DNA of 64,000 nucleotides from Gymnopus androsaceus JB14 (taxonomy: Eukaryota; Basidiomycota; Agaricomycetes; Agaricales; Omphalotaceae). The stretch spans positions 244,519 to 308,518 of the forward strand of contig ML769429.1 of NCBI GenBank assembly GCA_009733575.1. Reading direction: 5' to 3'. The notes under the pieces are model-generated. The model was given only the letters and a program-made list of their open reading frames with translations. It did not search any database and was not told the DNA's origin. This document shows, one piece after another, positions 33,703 through 43,034 of the stretch (position 1 is its first letter; each line of letters begins with the position of its first letter). A program made the translations under genes and the position numbers.

Positions 33703-34627
33703 GCCAGATTACACCAACTGTCTTCGCATACAAGACGGAGATCTTATCGACTCAGATTGTCAATGGCGACATAGGCAAATTCATCCAAGTTTGGTCTTCA
33801 GGTCTCTCGCAACTCCGGGGATATAATACAACATCCCTTGGCCCCACAATCCTCACCCGCTTTATCCAGGAATTTCCCCAACGGCAACCGCTATGCTATC
33901 GCCGCCAATAAATGCCAAGAAGCCCTCGACTCACCTGGTTCTATTCCGTCTCGTGAAATGTTCAATGCATTCGCCATAAAGCTTACTCAGGCTGAGAGTC
34001 TTTTTTTACAGCTCGCTCGAACAACGCGAATAATAATCAAACTCAGCAACAGGATCAGAGTGGCGAAACTCGTCGTGGCTTCCGCGGGAATGGGGGTGCA
34101 AATGGAGGCGGGGGTGCAAATGGGGGTGCAAATGGTGGTGCGAATGGGGGTGGAAAGGACACAATTATGAACGATTCAAAGCAGGGTACAACCACGAACA
34201 ACATGAATACAAAAACCAACGCCAGAATAATCCTGGTACGCGTACGACTGCCATGGCGAGTATTACTGAACCAGTCTACTGTACCGGATGTACCTCTTGA
34301 TACAACTTCTGCCTCCATTGGGAGCTTCAAATATAATTCACCCGTCAATCCTTACCCTGCTCGATCCTTTGAATCGTTCTCTGCCCTCTCATCCGACCTT
34401 CATCCTGACACCTTGCAGTCCATCAAGCTAGGTGATCCAGTAGGTATTTGCCTCGATTATTGGCTCTGCTCCGACACTCCTTGACCTGCGTGCACGCACC
34501 ACATAGTGAAGGACATGACAGTTCTTCTTCACGTATGATACTGGTGGTGCTACTGACGTTACAACTGCCAATGCTGGGACACTTGCTGCTCGTGCTTCCG
34601 GTACCCTGTTACTTCAAGTCTCCTATC
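33703..34627 (+). mobile_element. Copia family B fragment, forward arm of inverted repeat
   Basis: Gag and protease sequence of family B in plus orientation, starting abruptly at GCAGCGCCAGATTACACC near 33703. It holds fragments such as AIAANKCQEALDSPGSIPSR and stops at the centre of a palindrome (CTATCGATAG, 34623-34632). Several frameshifts are visible. It mirrors 34628-35556. Confidence 0.75.
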
Positions 34628-36293
34628 GATAGGAGACTTGAAGTAACAGGTACCGGAAGCACGAGCAGCAAGTGTCCCAGCATTGGCAGTTGTAACGTCA
34701 GTAGCACCACCAGTATCATACATGAAGAAGAACTGTCTGTCCCTCACGATGTGGTTGGTGCACGCAGAGTCAAGGAGTGTCGGAGCAGAGCCAATAATCA
34801 AGGCAAATACTACTGGATCACCTAGCTTGATGGACTGCAAGGTGTCAGAATGAAGGTCGGATGAGAGGGCAGAGAACGATTCAAAGGATCGAGCAGGGTA
34901 AGATTGACAGGTGATTATATTTGAAGCTCCCAATGGAGCAGAAGTTGTATCAAGAGGTACATCCGGTACAGTAGATGGTTCAGTAATACTCGCCATGGCA
35001 GTTGTACGCGTACCAGGATTATTCTGGCGTTGGTTTGTATTCGTGTTGTTCGTGGTTGTACCCTGCTTTGAATTGTTTGTAATTGTGTCCTTTCCACCCC
35101 CATTCGCACCACCATTCGCACCCCATTCGCACCCCGCCTCCATTTCCACCCCCATTCCCGCGGAAGCCACGACGAGTTTTGCCACTCTGATCCTGTTGCT
35201 GATTTCGATTATTATTCGCGTTGTTCGAGCGAGCTGTAAAAGAGCCTTGGAAAGACTCTCAGCCTGAGTAAGCTTTATGGCGAATGCATCGAACATTTCA
35301 CGAGATGGAATAGAACCAGGTGAGTCGAGGGCTTCTTGGCATTTATTGGCGGCGATAGCATAGCGGTTGCCGTTGGGGAAATTCTGGATAAAGCGGGTGA
35401 GGATTGTGGGCCAAGGGATGTTGTAATTATATCCCCGGAGTTGCGAGAGACCTGAAGACCAAACTTGGATGAATTTGCCTACGTCGCCATTGACAATCTG
35501 AGTCGATAAGATCTTGTCTTGTATGCGAAGACAGTTGGTGTAATCTGGCGCTGCCTGGCATCCAAGACGGAGAGCATCATACATCTCTCGCGCAGTCCGG
35601 CGGCGTCCATTCGAATCTATGACCGGACCCAAAAACCCACGAGCGTCATCGTGAAGACGTGCCGTCAACACAGAGGAGGCCCATGCATCATCCCTGTCCC
35701 AAATTCTCCGGGCTTCAATCTCAGCTGGATGCGGGATCGGAGAGAGGAGTGGCCTATATACAGGAGTGTTGTACTCCATACGTTCAACGCCGGGAGCAGG
35801 TTCACTGCAAATGTGACCAATAACACCCCCATCAGCAAGTGCCTGAAGGACACCATCGTGCCAACAGGCCCAGTTCTGGCGATTCCGAAGTGCAGCGTCA
35901 TTGTTGATGGTAGACATGAACGCGCTGAGAATGGATGAAAAGAGTTTCACCTTGGACTCGGAGGCCATTGGATCTGGGTAGGGAGCGTAGGGGTATGGTT
36001 GGGTATAAGGGAAAGGGTTCATTTGAGCGAGTCCAGATTGGTCCTGTATCGGGTACGCATATTGCATGTAACCTGGGTGCACTGGCATTTGCTGTGCGAC
36101 TCCAGGTGGGTGCACCGGTGGTTGGGGCGCGACTCCATGATGCAAAGTGTTCGGTACAAGATTTCCGGTTACCGGTGGTACAGAATGAGTATGGAGGTCA
36201 AATTGACCAGCAATCGTAGCATCCTCGCCTATGGTTGCTAGGTGAGCGGTAGCATAGGGTTGGTAGGGTTGCGGATGCTGGATGTGAGGGTCA
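34628..36293 (-). mobile_element. Copia family B copy, reverse arm up to foldback insertion
   Basis: Minus-strand Gag C-terminal half and protease (DSACTNHI), open for 528 codons from 36145 to 34559, the last residues crossing into the palindrome. It is interrupted at 36293 by the 3.55-kb foldback element; the Gag sequence resumes at 39844. Relative to copy 1 there are small deletions in the Gly-rich tail near 35120-35140. Confidence 0.8.
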
Positions 36294-37183
36294 CAACCGA
36301 TGCTGTAAAGCCTTTTAAAAAAATGTTGATAAGACTTCGTAGAGCTTTTGTAAAGAGCTACGATAACTTCTGGAGCCCCGGGAATATGGCCGGGCAGCTG
36401 CTAAAATCCGGCCTGGCACCCAGGGCGCTTATTTAGCGGCCCACGGCACCTTCGGCACCCTCCCAAAATGGCAGAATACCATCAAATACTGTTTATCCAT
36501 AAGTTTTTAAAAAGATTGTGATAAGGTGATACACCTAGCCCGATGCCCGCCCACTGGTGCCTATAGCATAGTGCGCTCACCGGCGCTTATTTCCCGCCCT
36601 CCGGCGCTTATTTTGGAAAAAATGTCGGTGATTAGGCTTGATAAATACTGAAAAAATCATGAAAAATACTGAAAATATTCAGGCAGTGGGAATGCACCCT
36701 GTACCGACTTTAATTTTTGTCACATGATTTGGGACTTGATTTTAGCGCCCACAGGGGCTTATTTTGTGGAAAAATCGAAAATTAGGCCTCATAAATCCCG
36801 GAAAAATCCTGGAAAAATTGTAAAAAATGTGGAAAATATTCAGGGATGTATCACAATCACATGACCCTGGATCTTTTGCAAAAACAACCCAATAATGGAT
36901 AATAATCACAAAAAATCAGAAATTTCTCATAAAACAGCAGCAGGGGTAGGGATATACACCATACCATATATGGTTATGACGACATTCTATAACTATGATT
37001 AGAGTGGCACTGTAAAATATGGTCATAGTGGCACTATAAAATATGGTCATGGTGGCATTGTATGAATATGGTTAAAGTAGCACTATATTTACAGTGGCAC
37101 CAGTATGATTACAGTGGCACTATAAAATATGGTCATGCTGGCACTGTATGAGTATGGTGAAAAAATTACCATATAAATTATTA

Positions 37184-37605
37184 GTGTGTGGCCCAGGTAT
37201 GCTGGGTGAGCCGGGTTTCCAGGTCAGGTGGCTGTACTGGGTTGGGTTGGGTCCAGCTCTGCAGACCCAAGACTCACCTGGATCCATCCAGGGTCAAGAA
37301 TATTTTTTGCGTATTGATCTCATAGCTGTACTTGATCTTAGTAAATTTGTAGTACTGTACTGTTTTTTTTGATACAAGAATACCTGAACCCTCAATTACG
37401 ATGTCATATCACAAAAAATTTGAGTTCTTTTCAGTTATGATGTCATTATTGGTTTGTATTTCTATATGGGATTCCTGTTGTCTGGGAGAAACTGTAACCT
37501 AACCCAACCATGAGAAACCCATACCTGTTGAACCAGGTATGGGTATAGCCTTGGCTCCAGGTTGGGTTGATGTTTTGGGCACCCAACCTGACCTGAGTCA
37601 CACAC
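37184..37605. mobile_element. TA-flanked MITE of CCAGGT/TGGGTT words
   Basis: Ends GTGTGTGGCC and GTCACACAC are inverted complements, with TA on both sides (37182-37183, 37606-37607). The interior is built from recurring CCAGGT, GGGTTGG and CCCAACC words. The opposite arm of the foldback lacks it, which proves insertion. Confidence 0.7.
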
Positions 37606-38464
37606 TATAAATTATAAATACAGTTATGGTACTGCCATGTAAATATGGTTATGGAACAGCCACTAGGGATCTGCACTATAACTGTATAATATGGCTTACA
37701 GTTACAGTTATACAGATACTTGTAATTGTTTGGAGTAAATTCATCCTCAAGGTTTTGGTATCTTTTCTGTTGTTTTCTATTGTGTATTTTTCCGAAATCC
37801 ATGAACAGTTGGTTGTAATAGTACAAGAGTACCCAGTCCTGATGATACTATGCATATACTCACACTGAGTTATCAGTACTACTCCAATACAGCCATATCA
37901 TTCTAGTCATAGCAGTACCATAACATATAAAAGTAGGGCTGCAATTAACACAAGTCATATCATGCTTCTGTACCAGTATATCACAGTACCTTAGCTGTCA
38001 ATGTACTTGTATATCCCAAGTCACCCAAACTCCATCACATGAGTTACCTTTCTGAGTTACAAGTACATTGACACTACACTTGCATTGGGATTGTAGTACT
38101 GTAACTGTCATAACTCAGACATAAAGCCATATCCTATGTTAGTGAATATACTGGTTAGTTTCATCCATGGTACTGAGCTATACTGTACTCATAGTCGATA
38201 CATGATTGAATAGTTGGTCAAAACCAGTAATGATACTGTAATCTTGCTGTATGAGATACCTGTACAGCAACCATATAAATATGGCTGTAAAAAGTGTCCT
38301 CAGACACTCTTTACAGTACAATTACAAGTACCTGTATAACTGTAACTGTAAGCCATATCATAAAGTCATAGTGCAGATCCCTAGTCGCTGTTCCATAACC
38401 ATGTTAACATGGCAGTACCATAACTGTATTTATAATTTATATGGTGATATTTTAACCATATTTA

Positions 38465-38725
38465 CAGTGACAGCAAAATCAAACCCGCACCCCCGATTCA
38501 GAACTGCATGCGTCACCAGCTCTTACCACACAGAAAAAGTCCACCTCATGTCAACATTAGTAATTTTCAGGTGAATATGGCCTGTATTCACACCAGGAAT
38601 AGCATAGAGTACAGTACATAGTTGTAATACTACAGTATTGCCAAAAAAGCAGTAAAAAAAACTTTAGCGCCAGGAATGTATGCGGCTTCCAAATCAGGGG
38701 TGCAGGTTTGATTTTGCTGTCACTG
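38465..38725. mobile_element. TA-flanked MITE, CAGTGACAGCAAAATC ends
   Basis: CAGTGACAGCAAAATCAAAC at the left is mirrored by GTTTGATTTTGCTGTCACTG at the right, with TA flanking both (38463-38464, 38726-38727). It is 261 bp, non-coding, and absent from the other foldback arm. Probably a Tc1/mariner-derived MITE. Confidence 0.8.
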
Positions 38726-38900
38726 TATATGGTGGTACCATAACAATATTCATACAGTGCTACTGTAAGAATATTTATACAGTGCCACTGTAACCATATT
38801 CATATGATGCCACTGTAAATATAGTGCCACCCTAACCATATTCACACAGTGCCACCATGACCGTATTTTCTAGTGCCACTGTAATCATACTGGTGCCACT

Positions 38901-39071
38901 AGGGATGTTTTGCTGCGGCAAAATTTGCCAGTGGCAGAGGCAACATTTGCCAAGTTTTATGGCAAATTTTTATGGCATGACGTAGTGCAAAAGTCTATGG
39001 AGTGTGGCCAAATTTGCTATATATTATGGCAAATTTTGGAGCAGCAAAATTTGCCGCAGCGAAACATCCCT
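38901..39071. mobile_element. 171-bp hairpin of GGCAAATTT words, ACT duplication
   Basis: AGGGATGTTTTGCTGCGGCA pairs with TGCCGCAGCGAAACATCCCT, and ACT occurs on both sides (38898-38900, 39072-39074), a 3-bp duplication. The interior repeats GGCAAATTT and AAATTTGCC at least six times. Absent from the opposite arm of the foldback. Confidence 0.75.
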
Positions 39072-39843
39072 ACTGTAAATATAGTCCCACTCTAACCATG
39101 TTCATACAGTGCCACTATGACCATATTTTACAGTGCCACTCTAATCATACTTATAGAATGTCATCATAACCATATATGGTATGGTGTATATCCCTACCCC
39201 TGCTGCTGTTTTATGAGAAATTTCTGATTTTTTGTGATTATTATCCATTATTGGGTTGTTTTTGCAAAAGATCCAGGGTCATGTGATTGTGATACATCCC
39301 TGAATATTTTCCACATTTTTTACAATTTTTCCAGGATTTTTCCGGGATTTATGAAGCCTAATTTTTGACTTTTCCGCAAAATAGCCCCTGTGGGCGCTAA
39401 AATCAAGTCCCAAATCATGTGACAAAAATTAGAGTCGGTACAGGGTGCATTCCCACTGCCTGAATATTTTCAGTATTTTTCATGATTTTTTCAGTATTTA
39501 TCAAGCCTAATCACCGACATTTTTTCCAAAATAAGCGCCGGAGGGCGGGAAATAAGCGCCGGTGAGCGCACTATGCTATAGGCACCAGTGGGCGGGCATC
39601 GGGCTAGGTGTATCACCTTATCACAATCTTTTTAAAAACTTATGGATAAACAGTATTTGATGGTCTCTGCCATTTTGGGAGGGTGCCGAAGGTGCCGTGG
39701 GCTGCCGAATAAGCGCCCTGGGTGCCAGGCCGGATTTTAGCAGCTACCCGGCCATATTCCCGGGGCTCCGAAAGTTATCGTAGCTCTTTACAAAAGCTCT
39801 ACGAAGTCTTATCAATATGTTTTTAAAAAGCCTTACTGCATAC

Positions 39844-40711
39844 TGTGAGGGTCATACTGTTGTACCACCGCAGATGGGGGGCGACTCGGCACCTGGGGCT
39901 CCTGGTGGTCGGGCGGCTGCGGTAGGTACTGGTACGTATTAGCTTGATAAGGTAAATGAATATAAGGCGTTGGTGAAGGTACAAAGCTTGTAAGTGACAT
40001 TGGACGAGATGAACAAGAAACGTTAGAGGAAAAATCAGGTTCGGAGACTATTGGCGAGCGCATGGAAATGCGCATCGAAGCCAAGGATTGTTGGGAGCGC
40101 AATCACTCAGAGACAGTTGGGGGACGCAATGGTGCAGAAGCAGAATAAGGCAAAGGTTGTGGAGTTGGATTCATGGGAGCAATGACAGTAGGTACACGAG
40201 CGTGATGAACAATTGTGGTAGGTAAAGGAGCGGGAGGAGCGGGAGTATGTACAGGAGGAGGGACGTTTCGCTGGAAAAAATTTCGTACATTTGGTACTAC
40301 ATTTTGAAAAGTGTTCGAAATGGACTGGGGAAATGAAGATAAAGAAGGCATGGATGACTGGGTCTGATTCTGTATGTAAGCCGCTCGACCAGGATCACCA
40401 ACCATCTGTGGACGTGGAAAGGACGTAGGTGTAGAGTTGGGGTGTCGAGGAATCGATGAGTGGTTTTGTGGTGCGGATATTGGGGTATGGTATGCATCGG
40501 AAGCATATTGTGGCAAACGATGGTATGGACGCTGTCCGTCAGGATCATACCCATACGCAGTGCCCGGATTGTCCATGTCCGCGCATAAAAAACCAGAGAT
40601 ACGATTTCTTTGAAAAAAAAAAACGAGTATTGAGCTGTACGGTGACGTTAAACCGTTTTTCGTTCGCCGAAAAAGTTCCTAAAAAGACCAGAGGGTTAAA
40701 GGCCCATAACC
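39844..40711 (-). pseudogene. Copia family B Gag N-terminal part, copy 3
   Basis: It continues the Gag interrupted at 36293. It starts MDNPGTAYGYDPDG at 40576 and stays in frame past the site where copy 1 is shifted. It ends at a TGA (40105-40103) after PPTVSE, where copy 1 has CGA (29743-29741) for Arg. The leader to 40711 carries the primer-binding site GGTTATGGGCC next to the LTR. Confidence 0.8.
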
Positions 40712-41020
40712 TGTTGGAGGTTGAGTCTAGGAACGAGAACGGAAAGGAAAAAGCCTCAGTGTCGAACGAGATGAGAGTCAACAGCTGATTATTAAATACC
40801 TAGGAACGAGAACGGAAAGGAAAAACTAAAGTAATGTAAGTATGAGTTTATAGGTATTAATAAAACGGAAAACGTACGCCTCAGTGTCGAACGAGATGAG
40901 AGTCAACAGCTGAGGGAAAACGGTGGGAATGAGAAGTCTATAACTACTCAGTCACATGTGAAAGTAGACTATGCCAAAAAGAGGACGCGAACAAGAAGGG
41001 CGCTAATATGCTGTCCAACA
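40712..41020 (-). mobile_element. Complete LTR of Copia family B (309 bp)
   Basis: TGTTGGAGG..TGTCCAACA, the same length as the solo LTR at 25204-25512 and differing mainly by CG versus CA/TG. It is the 5' LTR for the minus-strand Gag at 39844-40711. Internal duplications of TAGGAACGAGAACGG and AACGAGATGAGAGTCAACAG are conserved. No matching 3' LTR lies to the left. Confidence 0.85.
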
Positions 41021-41024
41021 CATA

Positions 41025-41256
41025 CTGTATAATTATGACCAATAGTTCCTGGGTTTCATGCGTTACGCAGGAACTTCAAAAAAGTATAAGTTCTCTTACT
41101 ATATATGGTATAGCCGGCGAAGCCAGCTGGAAAGAAATTACCATAATAGGCAAGGGCACCAAAAAATTGGCCCCGTTATGCATTATGATTTCCAAAATGA
41201 CCAAGCTCCCAGGGCTGGTGTTATGGTTACGGGAACTATTGGTTGTAATTATACAG
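41025..41256. mobile_element. TA-flanked MITE, CTGTATAATTA ends
   Basis: The left end CTGTATAATTATGACCAATA and the right end (reverse complement CTGTATAATTACAACCAATA) match over about 30 bp with TA on both sides (41023-41024, 41257-41258). 232 bp, starting 4 bp after the LTR, so the LTR end is a target hotspot or the two inserted successively. Confidence 0.75.
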
Positions 41257-41258
41257 TA

Positions 41259-41714
41259 TTTGTGCAGTACCAGCACTACTCACTCATTCATCTTCAATCA
41301 ATCAAGTAAATCTCATCAACATTGACCAACACACTGAATGGACTCTTTCAATGGTTGCAATGTGGAACAAAGTTTATCCCAGGTTTTTGTGAGGGGCTGG
41401 TATAGCAAAGTGAGTTTTGATCACTCACCTCACCTCTCTTTCTTGAGTTCCTGACGCAGTTCATTGTTTGCAGTTTTCTTGTCCATTGCCATCACTTGAT
41501 CTACTGTCTCTTTCCCACAGCATTTGCGAGCAAGCAGGAGGAGGGCATCTATGTAACATATAAGTACTACACATGGCAATACAACCTACGGCGTAGGATT
41601 TGTTTACAATCACTTACAAGTGTAAATAATACCAATGTCAACCAATTACTTACAATGTGACAGCACCAATGTAATATATTTCAATTAGATCACTACTTTA
41701 CATGCTCCTTATGG
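41259..41714. other. Intergenic sequence, nothing recognised
   Basis: No gene or element end was recognised in this stretch. Confidence 0.35.
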
Positions 41715-41985
41715 CATAACGGTATTCTCGGTCAGCTCATCTGATGGGAATTGTACGCTACCTAGCAGCGGGGCTTCGAACCTCTAATGTATTAGGTATC
41801 AGTTTAATTCCTTTTTTCTTTTTTTCTTTCTCTGCAATGCCGTGGCTAGATCAGAGAGCTAGTCCAGCATTGCCAAACATGCTGGGTTAGCAGTTAGGGG
41901 TTGGGGTTAGGGTTAGGGGCTGCTGCCTCTTGAAATAAGCACAAATGAGGCTTTAGGGCCCAAAATTTGTGCGCCAGATTGTATT
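41715..41985 (+). repeat. tRNA-derived SINE-like repeat, copy 2
   Basis: The head has GGTCAGCTCATCTGATGGGA, A-box-like, and GGGGCTTCGAACCTC, B-box-like, about 35 bp apart. A CT-rich tract follows, and then a body (CATTGCCAAACATGC, GGGGTTGGGGTTAGGG, AAATGAGGCTTTAGG) shared with 22640-22912. The two heads differ in sequence, so the copies may use different tRNA-like promoters on a common body. Confidence 0.5.
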
Positions 41986-43034
41986 ACTATATCAAAATTG
42001 ATTGTACCTACAATTGTAATAGTTTTTGTATACAAAATCTGTGTTCTGTGCTTGGAAATGTAGACATGTCAAAGACTGACCAGTTGATGCAGCATCAGTC
42101 CCGCTAGCACCCTGCTTGATGACTGCACAACAAAGGGTGCAAATTTAAAAAATATATAATGAATTTGGCCTTGCTGTCAGTGTCAAACTCAATGTTTGGG
42201 TCATGGCCAAAGAAGGAATATGCATTGACTTGCATTTCAAAATGATGTCACCTATGTTAATTTTTTAAACAGTAAGTATAAGTTTGCCACAGCCTGAGGT
42301 TTTAAGTGCTCACAAATTTATTTAGTCTCTTTCTTTTTAGCTTCTTCATTGTCATCACTTGGTTTTTCATTAGAGGCTTTGGTGAGATTAATGGATGCAG
42401 TGGTGGAGTCATTGCTTGGAGGATCAAAGGAGGGATCAGTCAAAGAATGGGCAGAGTACGGTTGCCGAGCAGGCTCAGGTTAAAACTTCAGTCTGGAGCT
42501 CAAAGTAACCTAAAGCAAGCCACATTTTGATGCTGTCACCATACTGTAACTGTAACTGTAATATGCTGGCATGACCTGTGGCTGTGCTATCCGCCTTCTG
42601 TCCATTGTCATTGCTTCAACATCTTATATTCCTCAATCTTCCTTCCTTCCATCCTCAAGACTGTCACTGTCCTTTCACTGTCCTTTCAAAAATATCCCTT
42701 CTCCTCAGTCTGCTTTGTACTATCTCTCATTAATGCTTTCATATTCTACGATACTAGATATCATCTATCTGGTATGGAGAGCAGAGTAATAAAAACATGC
42801 TTTTTTCATACTTCCTTCAACGATGGATGAGGCGTAGAGCACAAGAATGGAACCTTGTTGACAGCCTCAGCTTTGTTCAGTGTGAGTTCCCCTTGCCCAC
42901 AGTCATTAACACCACAACTCACATTATTGCAGAGAGATTTAGGTTACATTTTTACTTAGTTTCTTTGAGTTACATGCATTGTAGGACCTATAAACAATAC
43001 GAAGAAATTATGCCTGCTTTCCTCAGTTTTTGTG

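Larger units (their letters stand above)
36294..39843. mobile_element. Large foldback element (MULE-like), 3.55 kb
   Basis: TGTGAGGGTCA occurs directly before (36283-36293) and after (39844-39854) the insert, and the uninterrupted Gag copy at about 29480 has this sequence once. The target duplication is therefore 9-11 bp. The ends are imperfect inverted repeats (TTGATAAGAC, then GAAGTCTTATCAA), and the arms extend about 1 kb each: AGCGCCGG-type blocks, then ATATGGTTA/CAGTGGCACT tandem words. The central loop (about 37740-38290) has no transposase. Long TIRs with 9-11-bp duplication suggest a non-autonomous Mutator-like element. Three smaller elements are nested in its arms. Confidence 0.75.

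Noticed and set aside
36700..39600. Tandem ATATGGTTA/CAGTGGCACT words as a CRISPR or satellite array
   Set aside because: Spacing is irregular, the words vary, and they form the inverted arms of a transposon; there are no spacers or cas genes, and the genome is eukaryotic.
41890..41920. Telomere-like GGGGTTAGGGTTAGGGG stretch
   Set aside because: It is short, flanked by unique sequence and lies in a body shared with the SINE-like repeat at 22640-22912, so it is not a telomere or an internal telomere array.
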